Positions 47,021 to 59,461 of a DNA stretch of 64,000 bases are shown piece after piece; within the stretch, counting starts at the first letter, position 1, and the number at the start of each line of letters is the position of its first letter. Source of the stretch: Oasisia sp. SBJ-2009. Taxonomy: Eukaryota; Annelida; Polychaeta; Sabellida; Siboglinidae. The notes below the pieces were generated by a model, which made no database searches, was not told the DNA's origin, and saw nothing but the letters and a program-made list of their open reading frames with translations. Where the stretch lies: positions 15,644,915 to 15,708,914 of the forward strand of contig OZ024857.1 of the NCBI GenBank assembly GCA_964017155.1, in the 5' to 3' direction. A program made the translations under genes and the position numbers.

Positions 47021-48381
47021 AGATTGTAGGTCTTACTAGATGCATAAAAAACTGCTGAATATTTAAAAGGAACTACTTAACTATAGACATGTACCAGTAG
47101 TTAAATTAGCCAATGCTGCTGTAATAGACTGTATGATAAACCTTTAATAAAACTCACAACATTGCATTATACATACATTCCTGTACCTCCTCTAAGCCTT
47201 TGCCACTGAATCAAAACCAAAGAGTGAAGCAGAAAAACAAGTTTTATTTTCCATCAACCCCATTCATAATCACAACACTTAGTAAGTCCTATTCATCAAT
47301 AAATCAATCAATGAATATGTTTATTTTACAGTCACAGAGAGCAAATCAATGAATGTCTAAAAACATGTAACAAAGTAAAAAAAAAACCGAGGCAAACTGG
47401 TTTTTGAGAAGTATAAACACTTCATTGCACCATAATCCATGATGGTGATATACACAGCCGTGACGGGGCTAGTGTGTTTTCTTGGTGATACAATCTTGGG
47501 TATTTGGTCTTGTTAGTCTTGTAAAATGATAGGTACTTCAATCACTCTAAGTCTAACCAGTTTCAAAGTATAAATTGCTTATATCATTACATGAACGATA
47601 GACATTTAGTCATTGTATGAAACATGTGCTTTGTTTGTTTACACGAGAAATTTTGAATGACTATATTACTGCTAGTTAGTATAGTAGTAGGCTACGTAAA
47701 ATTATGTCGCCACCTAACTAGCACAATTTTGAAATTCCTGGCTTTGCTTTCCATTCCTCACGATTGACATTACCTTCCCATGCTTCTAATCTTTTCCTAT
47801 CAAAAGGGAATCCATATCATTAATTTTGTTGCTGTTATTTGAGCATCCCCAAGCAGAACAGCAAGGCATTCTGTGCTATTCTGCTTGAAGACGGTTTAAT
47901 CGAGACTGAAAAGAGGGTACAGATTCATCGACCAATCAAACATCTGTACCTCATTGGTAGAACTCTATCTATCTATGGCTCTGCACCAGGGTGTTTTTGT
48001 GCACTGATGGCAGACAAATTACAAACTAGCACAGCCATGGCGACACATAGCGGATTTTGATAGGCATTACAAAGATTAACTTCATGATACATGATTGTCA
48101 AATATATCAGACTACAGACAATTATACACATTAAAGAAATGTAAAAGGTATAAATAATGGCCAGACAATTTCATATCCCTCAGGCCATGGCAAAGAAAAT
48201 GTAATTATTCATGTTATCAGTATGATGCTGCCAGGCGGGCACAGTCGGTTGTCTTGTAGGCATTAAAATTGAGTGCCAAGAGGTTGCAAGGTGGAACACC
48301 TGTTGACATGGGCAGGGAAAAAGAATGCCATTATTCATTTGAAACAATTTGTAACTACATTAATGACCTAGGATTGTGTTA
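47021..48381. other. No recognisable feature
   Basis: Sequence between the two direct-repeat copies. No gene found. Confidence 0.4.
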
Positions 48382-48615
48382 CTTATTAGCTCAACTGACA
48401 ATGTGTCGCCAGCAACCACTTACTTTCCTGCTCATCATTCACCTTTGGTGGGTCAAAGAAAGTGTTGGGATTGTATTCGGTTTTAATTTATGTTTCCCCT
48501 CAAGGCGGTGTAATTCGAATTGGTTGGTTTTAAAGTGTGCCTAAAATTAAATAAATATACGCGACGATATGAAATTATGCCATGAAAGTACTTTTTATGT
48601 TTACACATTTATTGT
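48382..48615 (-). repeat. Direct repeat, copy 2
   Basis: Second copy of 46785-47020, 1.6 kb away in the same orientation. The minus-strand frame is broken here by stops that copy 1 lacks. Confidence 0.85.
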
Positions 48616-49237
48616 AGACAGTTCTTAGACATATTCCACTATAAAGTCCTACAATGTCAGTAAACCGTCCTAGTTTTCATAAATATGCTGGTGCACTGCA
48701 TACGTGCACACAAAAGCCTTGATTTGAACAATTATGGCCAATACTATTTAAACTACAAGACTGGTGGTGAAAACATTTCGAAAAATAACAATGAAAATGC
48801 TTCCCAGAGAAATCAAGATGGTGTTCAGTTGAACAGGTCTGCCTGAGAGTAAAGTGAAAAGCGCTGTAAGCATTCAAAGGAGTAGTTAGATGTTGCACTA
48901 ACACTAAGAACATGGTACTTCCTCCGTTAAAATGGCTCATTGCTCCTGGCCTAATTGGGACTACATATGACTGGTTTGGTGAAATTCGTGTTAATGACTA
49001 TATAACAGGACAGTCTCCCTTTAAAATAAATACGTTTCTTTGTTGTTGTCTTGTAAATTTCAGAGTGGGTTCGAGTGGCCAGAGGATGTGGTGACTGTCA
49101 AGGCAAGAGACAGTGTGACGACTGGCCACAGCTGTGGTGGTCAAATGTACCCGCCTCAAGACATACAGCAGTTGACCAGTGCACTCAGCCGAGTCGCAAC
49201 CAATGGTTTGCATCTCCCATAGACATACTGCCAGATT

Positions 49238-49870
49238 TGTCGATCTTGATATGAGTTCTGCTTTTAATACTCTGCAGCCTCACTGTTTAAGACATTAATT
49301 TCCGAGTTTAAAGTTGAGTCTGATTTGGCATGCACTATGGGTGCTTCTTTTTTATGGGGAGATTTGGAGACACCATTTATAGTGTGAAAATTAGTTCCAC
49401 TGGTTCACCCCAAAGATGTGTTTTATCTCTGTTCATAGCATATAGAAATGACTGTAGGAGCATCCATCCCATTTTTTTTTATTTTATTAAATTTCAGATG
49501 ACAGCTTTACTCAAGTGTATTGTTTTACAATGAGGCTGGCCATGGTCCTGTTGAGTGCCCAAGTACAATAAAAACCAAAGATGTGCATTGACTTTAGAGA
49601 AGACCCTCCATCCCAGACTGACTGTCATCTGTGATAATATGATAGGGGTAATTGATGAGTGTAAATACCTTGGTAAGACAAGTGACAACAGGTTGAGGTG
49701 TGTCTGCCACTGTAGTGTTACATAGAAGATACCCCAGCAACATCTGTATTGTCTCAGAAAACGTTGCTTTTTTAATGTTGATAGCACCATTTTGTTCATG
49801 GTTTATAAGTCTTGTATCCAGAGTGTTTTTAACGGGTTTTTTTATTTGTTGATTTAGTCATTTGTCAGAA
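49238..49870 (+). mobile_element. LINE reverse transcriptase fragment, Rex/jockey-like, plus strand
   Basis: Plus-strand pieces: DLDMSSAFNTLQPHCL (first catalytic Asp block), SSTGSPQRCVLSLF and YRNDCRSI (the QGCVLSP turn with an Arg for the usual Gly), an ISDDS (degraded FADD/SDD box near 49495), then ECKYLGKTSDNRLRC and QQHLYCLRKRCFFNVDSTIL. It is the same family as the minus-strand copy at 26566-27540. Stops and shifts are frequent. It is one of the few plus-strand elements in the central spacer. Confidence 0.78.
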
Positions 49871-51565
49871 AAACAAGAACAATTTGTAGAGTGGGAATTG
49901 GGGTCTGACTTGACTATTGTGGAACATAAACTATACTAATTATTTTACTTGTGACAGCGAATGCTACAACAAGCCAGGAATCAGATGAGGAGACTGCCTT
50001 GTGTGCCAAGAACCACTTTACAGTGTATGTATTCGTCTGTCTCCGTCCGTCCGTTTGTCCATCCGTTTGTCCGGTCGTTCATTTTGTGTATTTTGGTAGC
50101 TGCGTAATGCCCCACAGGAATTAATGGGGTTGACTGAATTATTAAATATGCAATGCACTGTCCAGCCTTTCACAAATCCTGGTGTCCCTAAATGTCCTTC
50201 TGGACAACACACGGAGACACTAATGTACATAACACAGGAACTTTGACTGGTTGGCATACAATCAAGGGGTTGTGTTATATATCAGTGTAGATAAAAAAGA
50301 TAAATGCTACGTTGGCATCAGATGTTTAAAGAAGAATTTCTGTGATTTCAAGACAAACTGTAATTGTTTCAAACCATTTGTAATAACTTCCTACGTTACC
50401 ATAGTATCTTGTTATTGTTTTCTGAGATTTCAGTGATTAGTTTTTCAGTTGTGTAATCATAAACAAATATTTCTTCAGGCCAAACATATTAGGTGGTCTC
50501 CAAGGACTATGAACACCTTACTGGAGCAATTCAGCCACTGGATCATGCTACCAACTAAGTCCACTGAAGAGTCTGCCAGGTAGGTCAATCGTGGTGCAAC
50601 ATGCAGCTATAGGTCAATGTAACCATCCTCACAAGTCAGGGGTCGGTACTACCCCTGGCTGATCGTCTCTGTAAAGCTGGGGAGTAAGCAGAGTCAAATG
50701 ATACAATTATGGCAATTCAATTCGCCTGTTGCTACTGTGTCAGCCTTAGGAACGGCACAAATACCCGTGTGTAACTACAGTGTCATTATATCCCCTTTAT
50801 CTTTTTTCAAACTAAATATAGATATGTGTTTTAATATGCATATATACATAATTATCACATACCCATGCATGAAGTGATTAACATTATGACATTTGGAATG
50901 TTACCGTTACCTATGTCCAAACACAGAAATAATTGTCAGACAAAATATTAATGTATGTAGTCATTATGACATAATTATGTGCATGTTTCAGGAAAACGAG
51001 AAGTTCTCAAGCTCATGCAGGAGCATGAAATACCAGAAAGTGAGAATGAAGTTATTCAACAAACAGCGAAACGAGCAGCAAAGTATTGGGAAAGCATTTC
51101 GATTTATGTAAACCCTTATTGTCCATATTTTCTGTAGGGTGAACTCTCTGTAGTATTGATTCATTCATGTCTACACTAGTTCACACTTGTCATACTGGGC
51201 AACATGATTTAAAATATGTATTAATACCAAATTCACCACTCTAATTGCTACATGATTAATCAAATTAAATTAACACTGTTGACATTATTTTAAGTTAGGG
51301 CTAGGGAGAATCTAAGGATTTGTTAAACACATCTTACTCCTGTCATTACTCTATGCCCAAGCCAATGGGTCATGTTTATCACTTTGTATGCTGTTATGAA
51401 CTGGGGTGAAAGACAAGAAGCAGTGTCTTTGTATATCACTGTCAGAGCAACTAATTCATACTGTACCAAGTGCTACTGGTGCCTAATATAGGACTACCAA
51501 AGTAACATATGTTACTATCCCATCGCTTCCCATTACTACACATGTATAAAATTATTATTTTCATT
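49871..51565. other. Unassigned, one short simple repeat
   Basis: Contains a GTCCGTCCGTTTGTCC-type simple repeat at 50035-50080. I see no gene. Confidence 0.4.
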
Positions 51566-51880
51566 AAAAAAGGAAATTTTTTATATCGCCTTAGAACTGC
51601 TCAGAGGACTTGACACTTCATTTCCCTGGCAGACATATTCAATGAAACACCATCTTAACATCTCCGGGAAGCATTCAGCCATGCTGCAATTAATGCACAA
51701 AGGCTGCTCATACAAATATACACCACTGTCGAGGTACTCATTCATACAGCTGAATGAACTGGAGCAATATAGAGTGAAAAAACTTGCCCAAGGTTTTACA
51801 TGGCAACACAGGATTCGTACCCGGGTTCTCTTCTTCCATATACTGGACTGGGCCCTTGTCCAACGAAGCTTGTGCGCTTG
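51566..51880 (-). mobile_element. tRNA-derived SINE, full-length-like
   Basis: Same family as 35656-35962 and the same minus orientation: tail TTTTTTATATCGCCTTAG..., body with TTTCCCTGGCAGACATATTC and GAACTGGAGCAATATAGAG, and a tRNA-like head with a B-box GGATTCGTACCCGGG-type inverse. The predicted frames over it are not genes. Confidence 0.82.
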
Positions 51881-52014
51881 GGGGGTGGTGGTGTATGCTG
51901 TCATAAAACAAACAGTTAATATATTAAAAAGAAAATTAAGACGTTAATAAAGTTATTGTATGGACCTCTGGTGAGTTAACAAAATTTATTATTATGATGT
52001 ACATAGTCTCGTGA

Positions 52015-52375
52015 AGAAATTATCTGCTGGCAGATGTTGAGGCACGAAGGCCAGCCCTGAAAGCCTCTGGGCATGAGGTGGCTGATAGGCTTGTTGGGAG
52101 CCTATTCAACTGTCTAAATATTGCAGGCGAAAAGGAATGGTAAAGGGCTGAGTGGTTTTGCCCTTGCATGTCGAAAACGTTGGGCTCCCCGAGTTCTGGG
52201 GTCACTCTGTTGAAGGTATTATTTACTGGTCTATGGTGATGTCAACATGACTGTGTTGATTTTGTGAAGGAGACTTAGGCAGTTGTTCTTCCTCCTCGTT
52301 TCCAGGCTTTCCCAGTGTAGCACCTTTAGCATGTCATCAACACATCCTGGTGTTCGGTTTGTGTAGTCGCCGCAG
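52015..52375 (-). mobile_element. LINE C-terminal fragment
   Basis: Minus strand reads DYTNRTPGCVDDMLKVLHWE, SLETRRKNNCLSLLHKI, then after a frameshift PNVFDMQGQNHSALYHSFSP and FRQLNRLPTSL. This is the end of a LINE ORF2 (the 'LxW.sLe.RR....L...yKi' block and the 'R.NsFfPr.ir.WN.LP' block). It is flanked by a SINE head. Confidence 0.72.
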
Positions 52376-52424
52376 CAGAATCAAGACCCCAAAGCTCTAC
52401 CCCTGAGCCACTGTGCTCTACATA
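52376..52424 (-). mobile_element. SINE head fragment
   Basis: Minus strand GAGCACAGTGGCTCAGGGGT and AGAGCTTTGGGG match the tRNA-like head of the SINE family. No body is present. Confidence 0.55.
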
Positions 52425-54243
52425 CGTCTTAAATGTACCGACGATACTGTGCTTTATATATATTTTGCAGTAATACTATTAATTGCAGCTTTCAGTTAAT
52501 TATGGAGTAATATGCTAATTGAATAGGAAAATGTTGGATTCACGAGTTTGTTTCTATGTAAACATAGCTGTGCTACACATATGCATAGGGTAATACCTTG
52601 ATTACCAGCTGAATAAAAACCAATACAACAATGTGTTTAGGATGTTGTGCAACGAATGTAGAAATGATAGTGTTTACTGATATTGTGTTGCAAGTAGTAG
52701 CCACCTGGTCAGAATAAATGTGTACAGGGGATTTATGCATTTATTTGAAAATTCTATAGATGAACTAAAGTTGTAAAATGTGGAGTATTCTGATCACAGT
52801 GTGCATTGATTACTGTGTAGAACTAGTTGCAAAATATGACCAGGTAAAATGTGTATAGTTTTATGATGTTTGTAGGTAAGTGTGGCATTGAAATATTGCA
52901 GTGTACGATGAATACATACATAACTTCTGTATCATCATTGGAAAACACTTTTACACAGCATTATGCAGACATGTCCACCCATCACGTGGATGGGTAAAAC
53001 CCATTGTGGACAGGTAGAAATATCATTGGACAAGTGGTGGATGGGTAAAAAAAGGAGATAAACAAAATTCTTCAAAAATCATAGATTGTGTTAGTTATAC
53101 CATGAAAATGGGTGTCACACATGTGTGTGTGGTTTACTTCATGTCGTAAAACAAACCTCAACTGGCTTGTATGTGTATGAGTTAACATCCACATGTTAAA
53201 CAAAAAGTGACTGGCAAAAACGTTATCCTGCATAAAGCCCTTTTTTATATACAGCTGTACATATTAATTTTTGGTCAAGCAGTCTTGGTTGTAAATAGGT
53301 GAACATTCCAAGTCTAGTTAATACAACTATAATATTGTGTTATCACTGACCTCTTTAGTGGCAATGATATGACATGCTTATAGGCAGCACAAGAGAGTAT
53401 GTATTCCTTCATTTGTGTAATTTATTCTAATCACATAGTAGCTTGCGATGGAGAAGGAATACCCACTACCAAAATGTTGATCAGGTAAAATGTGTATAAT
53501 TTTAAATGTGTAGCTTAAGTGGGCAAAGTAATACCACATATTACAGTGATACATTACACATCGAAACATTTATATACACTGTACTGGTTTTCAGTGTTTA
53601 GTCATGTCTATATATTTTATGGTTTTGTATATTTATGGAATGTAATTTTCCAGAATATACCGATAATGTCATTTCATTTAATGTTGTTTTTTGGCAAAAT
53701 GGATAACCAAAATGTTTAGCAATGCTGCATTTCATTACCTCAATTATCGTTTCAAAAGAATAAAATGATCTAGACTACGTAACACCATCAACGTTGTATT
53801 CTTAATACCCGTGTGTACATGTTGTACCTATACACATAGATTACACCGCACATAGACAGTACAACTAAACAGACATAGTTTATGTTGATAGACAGAAATG
53901 GGCATGTAATAATATTGAATACTTACTGTAATGTATTTTACAATATGCTTTGCATATTGAACCTGAGAGTACAATTCCTGACCAATGGCGTAGCCGGAGA
54001 GGGGCAAGGGGACAGTGGCACCCAATCCTGGACAATTGGGAGGGATGGGGCACTGAGGACTGATAACTGGCTGCATGATTCATAGAGTAACGAAGTACAA
54101 ACAATATAGTTATTCATGAACAACAAGTTCCCAGTCCTACCCTTTGGCAAAGAAATTTGTCATAAATAAAATAGGATAAAGTTATAGTCCAGTTCACTAT
54201 GTACAGATTAAACTTTTCGTTCAAATTGTTTGGAGATTTGCAT
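52425..54243. other. No recognisable feature
   Basis: AT-rich DNA. A GTAAAATGTGTATA-containing stretch at 52845-52920 loosely resembles 53482-53560. No gene found. Confidence 0.35.
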
Positions 54244-54289
54244 AACTATACATTTTTGGAAAGTTTAGAATCTACTGAACCTGGCAGGT

Positions 54290-54395
54290 AAGTAATGGCT
54301 GGCTGGTGGATGGAAGGCTGGAAGGCTGGAGAGCTGGGTGGATGTGTGATTGGGTGGATGGTGGCTGGCTGGCTGGCTCTCTGGGTGGCTGGTGG
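54290..54395. repeat. GGCTGGAT-type simple repeat
   Basis: Degenerate GGCT/GGAT repeats just outside the inner edge of the right inverted arm. Confidence 0.8.
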
Positions 54396-54493
54396 TGTGT
54401 GGGTTCCATATAGGAGAGGCAACGTTTCACTGTTGCCCATGTGGTTATATATATGTTAGCTAATGTTGGAAACCAACTTAATGCAAGATCCAG

Positions 54494-54705
54494 TGGGTTG
54501 TCTATATTCTGGTCGGCTATCTTTATTTTAGTGGACTTAATATGTTGGTGGGTTATCTTTATTCTGGTCGGCTGTCTTTGTTCTGTTGGGCTGTATATTT
54601 TGGTGGGTTATCTTCATTTTAGTGGGCCATCAGTATTCTGGTGGGCTAATTTTATTTTGTTGGGCCGTTTTATTTAGTTGGTATGTCTTTATTCTGCTGA
54701 ATTGT
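54494..54705. repeat. Minisatellite of about 20 bp, mirrored array
   Basis: Units of TATTCTGGTGGGCTATCTTT type, inverse of the array at 12655-12857. Unit number and order differ between arms. Confidence 0.85.
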
Positions 54706-56199
54706 CTACTGAAATAGTGTTTGTGACTGGTTACAAGTTGTGGGTCCACACTTTGCACAGCATACTTCAATAGGTTTTTTTTACTGAGTTACCATATCAA
54801 CCCTTGAAAATATGACCTGTCACAGGTCATTCATTACTAACTGTAGTTGATGTGACAAGATGGTAGCAACAATATTGTAAGGTGTTAAACTCTGTCCAGT
54901 GTTTTATGTATCGCATGTGAGCATATTTTTTCTTTATATTGTTTATTGCTATAGACTGAGATAATAAAATTAACAGTTTGCTATGTGTTTATGTATTAAT
55001 GGTTAACAATCCAACATCCATGTATACATGTATCCTGATATCTAGGTGAAAATAAATTTATGAACAAATAAAACTTGTTTTTCCATGCAAATATCAACAA
55101 AATTCATATGCCTATCCACATTGTGTTAACTTAATTATTATATATTAACTTGCGGTCAACATAAGTTTTATTCCGTATCTATTGATGCTGGTTATATGCT
55201 CTCAGGGATTGTCTCTCACTCCCTCTCTCTCATTCACTCTCTCTTTCATTCTCCCTTGCTCCCTCTCTCTGTTCCTACAAGTGTATATTTTATGTTGCAT
55301 AAAGATGACATGTTGAAGTGACTACAGAAGAACATTGGCAACTTAAAAGTGCATAAAATACGTGTATCAATTGCTTGATACCATGGGTGTGCACCGTGTG
55401 ACGTCTAATGTACCTATTACATACTATTTCCAATCTGTGCACAATATGTATATGTGCCATGGGTTGAGTAGTGACTAGTAATATAAGTTTTTGTGCGTAA
55501 AAGTACGACATTAATGCTATGTTCCATTCCCAAGGGAGTTTAGATGCCATAAACAAATGCATATCTGGACAGCTAGAAGAGTTGGCAGGAGTAGTGAAGT
55601 TAGTATTATTCACAGATCAGTTATATATCAAGGTGGAGGGGATTTAAGAATGTATGATCATGGTTTCATTTATATAGATATTTGTTATTAATATGTATCA
55701 TAGAATAACTAAGAAATTAGATCAACCGTAACATATTACTATTAGTTTTATATTTATTCTCTAACCTCTGCTGTGAATGTTTACGTGCTATTTACACAAA
55801 TGTTTCCACTCCCTTGGAAGAAAGATTCAAATTGACTGAAATATATTTGTCAAAACATTTCATAAATGGCAAACGTTACCTTGTAGATACAAAAAAACAT
55901 TATTAAACGCATACCATAGTGCCACACTGCTGTGTGATACAACCTTAGTAGCACGAAGCAACATACATATGCACTGAAAAAACGATTCATACTTACACAT
56001 TCGTGCATATGGACGGTTTCACAGGTTGTCGGCAGATGGTTTAAGCCAAGTTAATAAAATCGATATTCATAATCTGTGCCATCACTGTCGCATTCACAAC
56101 GGCTTTTACTTTACATGTGTTCACCATCTCGTTCTTTTCTTCATATCTTTCTCTTCACCACCATTCATAATCTATCAATCTCTCTACCTCATTCTTTGG

Positions 56200-56770
56200 C
56201 TCTCTCTCCTATGTATCTCTCTCCCCCTCTCTCTTCAGCCACGTTCACTGTCACTCTTCAGACATGTAAACCACCTCGTCTCTTTATCTCGCTCACTCTC
56301 TCGCTCTCATCAGCCACCCTCACCCACTTTACTCTCTTCTGTTTTGGATGCAACCTCTCTGTCTTTCTCTCTCCCTCTCTCTCTTTCTTCCCCACGTTAA
56401 CAGTCACTTTTCAAACATGTACACTATCCCTCTCTCTTTCTCATGTTCTCACTTTTCTCACCCTGCAGCCATGCTCACCTCCTTTATTTCCTCTCTCGCT
56501 CTCTTTCTCTATCTCTCTCCCATTATCTCTCTTCAGCCATGCTCACCCATTTTACTATCTTCTGTTGTGGACGCCACCTCCCACCCTTTCTCTCACTCCC
56601 ACTTTCTCTCTTCAGCCACACACACACACACACACACTTTACTCTCTTCTGTTGCAGATACGGCCTCTCTCTGTCTATCTTCAGCTACGTTAACCATCAC
56701 TCTTCAGACACGTACACTACCCCCATATCTCTCTCTCGCTCTCCCTCCCGCCCTTCCTCCCTCTCTTTCA
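56200..56770. repeat. (CT)n array with higher-order repeat, right arm
   Basis: Mirror of the GA array at 10773-11225. Repeated CTCTTCTGTTGTGGA-type segments mark long units, here more numerous than on the left. Ser/Leu-rich frames are low-complexity translations. Confidence 0.9.
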
Positions 56771-57059
56771 TTAATTTCCCATAGAACGCAATAGGATGGT
56801 GCCAGTGCAATATGATTATATAGTAAATATCTAGAGCTACTTTCTATAGACTATTGCTCAAAGTCATAATAAATATAGCATAGTTACTTTAGATTTTTCT
56901 GCTAAGGGAACTAAACTTCGAGCAAAAAACTGTTAGAAGTCTTTAAATGGGTTCAGTCTTCAAGTGACTGATACTTTGAGAGCACAGTTTGGGAGTTCTC
57001 AATCATTTCATTCTGTCGCCACTGTTTGACCCTGTCAATGATTTCACTGTCTGGTGCAC

Positions 57060-57488
57060 ATATTACACATAGGGACCGTCTCATCATTCTCTGGTGCACT
57101 AGTAATGCTTAGGGACCATCTCGATCATCATTCTCTAGTACTGGGCTGATGATTCTTAGGGATTGTGTTGATCATCATTCTCTGATGCACTGGTGAATGT
57201 TAGGGACTGTCTCAGTCATCATTCTCCGATGCTCTGATTCTCTTAGGGACCATCTCAATCATCATTCTCTGATGGACTGGTGACTATTAGGGACCATCTC
57301 AGTCATCATTCACTGATGACTCTTAGGGACCATCTCAATCATAATTATCTGATGGACTGGTGACTATTAGGGATCATCTCAGTCATCATTCACTGGTGCC
57401 CTGATGACTCTTAGGGACCTTCTCAATCATAATTCTCTGATGGACTGGTAACTATTAGGGACCATCTCAGTCATCATTCACTGGTGCC
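57060..57488. repeat. Minisatellite, TTAGGGACCATCTCAATCATC
   Basis: About nine degenerate units of TTAGGGACCATCTCAATCAT plus CATTCTCTGATG-type sequence, with alternating unit lengths of roughly 40-60 bp that suggest a two-step expansion. The left arm lacks it at the corresponding place, so it is specific to the right arm. It ends at a poly-C run (57487-57499). Confidence 0.88.
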
Positions 57489-57898
57489 CCCCCCCCCCCT
57501 CACTGTTTTGCTCTCTTCAGCCATGCTCATACAATTTACTCACTTTTGTTGTGGACACCACCTCTGTCTGTCTGTCTGTCTGTCTCTCCCTCTCTGTTTT
57601 ATGTGCACCCAACCAATCGTGATAAGATGGATAGAAGTCTCTATTTCTCCAGTCTTTAGCATACGCTATGCTAACCTCAACAAGAGTTATAATTTTTGTA
57701 CTTTACTTGATGACCTTGTAGAATTGCCCAGTCAGTATGATGCTGCTAGCGAGAAACATGCTATCTGCCTTCTTCTACAGCCCACTTGTAGGTCTTACGT
57801 CTTATTTGTGTGAGTTGGATATTAATTCCTCTTTGTTTGGCAACCAAGATGCATGATATTTATGTAGAAAGAATTCATATTCCTGCTTATGTACATGC

Positions 57899-57899
<1 letters not shown>

Positions 57900-57932
<33 letters not shown>
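57900..57932. repeat. (TA)n microsatellite
   Basis: Short TA tract in the right arm. The left arm does not have it at the matching position near 10385. Confidence 0.9.
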
Positions 57933-57935
<3 letters not shown>

Positions 57936-59163
57936 ATGATATAAGTAGTTTAATGCATTTCAAAAATATCACAAAACCATCTAAACGTATGAAATGGAAT
58001 CAATGTGTGAGCACACAACATGTAGTGTTTGCATAAGGAACACCAGCAGGGTATGAACCTGCCACACACAACACTGAACCGATATTAACCTAAACTGTGC
58101 AAGTGAACAAAATGGTTTAGAGAAACATTTGACAGTGCTTTTGCGTTAAAACATAGTATTCTAACTGCAACCATTCACAACTGTATTGTTAGAAAATGAA
58201 TATACATGGTCTGATAGGAATACATAATTAACAGTACACGATCTGTAAAAGCAGGCACAAACTGATTTATCTGGACAAGACTGCTAATTGTGGTTTTGAG
58301 CACTTCATATCGCGGCACTAAGGCTGCCCAACAGCCAGTTTCAAAGAATGTTTTTGCCAGACAAATTACAAAACGAGTATAATTGTGTCCTACAAGCATG
58401 AGTGTTTAGTGAAGGTTATTAAACCAGAAAATGTTGCATCGTCTAACAATATCCAACATATTCTCAAGATCTTTATCTTCAATACATTTTCGTTAGCTGT
58501 GGGAGCGTGTGTATGTGTAGTTTATTTGTCTATGTGTGTCTAATAATTATGAATGTATGCACAATCCTACGTTTTATATAATAAAAAGGAAAATGTGTAA
58601 GTTCAAGATATGTTCGATAATGTCATATTAATTTAACATGATTGAATATCTCGTGGAAGAGTATAACCAAAGGTTATAGTACATAACATATACATGCATA
58701 AATAAACGCAAACAAATGTTAACAAGTATCTTAACATTGAATGATCGCAATCATTTATACATACATTGAACGTATTATTGTTAACATATCATAGTTGCAT
58801 TTATTTAGTTATTGACGATTAAAGACATAGCAGTATATTTAAATAGTAAAAATGATTGCATCTTAGCTATTTACTATGAGTAAAATAGTTATGATTTAAT
58901 GCATGCTATTAACTCTTTCACAATTTAAAATAGTTCCAGCATTTGTGTAACTTTCAATAATATAGTTTTCCGTACGTGCAAAAAATTAACTAAAGCTTGT
59001 CGTGAAGCTGAGATGTTGTGTACGATTAAAACAAAACAAAATGTGTTTTAAAGAACATTAAAAGCCTTGAAGTTAGTTAAATTAATATTTTTCTTAATAC
59101 CTTAAAAATAACAGTCAATGTCACACATTTACAGTTTTAAAGAAAAACTTTGAAAAAGAAAAA

Positions 59164-59461
59164 AAGAGGGAATGAGGAAGTGGGAGACACTGGGTATATA
59201 GCCTGTAGTACAATCTAATGTAACTAGTTCAGCCAGGGGTACCTCATCGGTTGCTCCTCATAACGTTCCCTGGCACGGTTGGTCACAATCCTTACTCCCT
59301 CACAACTGACCGACTTCCGCCGGAAGTGTTCCTATGGGAGGGAAATACCTGGCCCAAACCCCTGTGCGCCAGACAGGTTGTGACCTCCATAGGATGAGCG
59401 TCACTGGTACCCCCTTCCGCCACGTGCGGTCGAAACACTCAGTTGCAGTGAAGGTAGCCAT
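59164..59461. other. Conserved island, right arm
   Basis: Mate of 8758-9055, with about 8 mismatches and no indels. It includes the E-box CACGTG and the 53-residue frame at 59300-59461 on the minus strand. Confidence 0.6.
59300..59461 (-). CDS. 53-aa open frame, mate of 8758-8919
   Basis: Begins MATFTATECF, same length and stop as the left copy, two residues different. No recognised domain, signal peptide or membrane segment. Both base changes alter the protein, which gives no sign of purifying selection on it. Confidence 0.25.
   Translation of the reverse strand: MATFTATECFDRTWRKGVPVTLILWRSQPVWRTGVWARYFPPIGTLPAEVGQL

Noticed and set aside
52845..53560. Apparent duplication around GTAAAATGTGTATA
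   Set aside because: Only short phrases match and order is not kept; too weak to call.
57060..57488. CRISPR array or telomere repeat
   Set aside because: Units are degenerate with no unique spacers, and the TTAGGG core is part of a longer unit; the DNA is eukaryotic.
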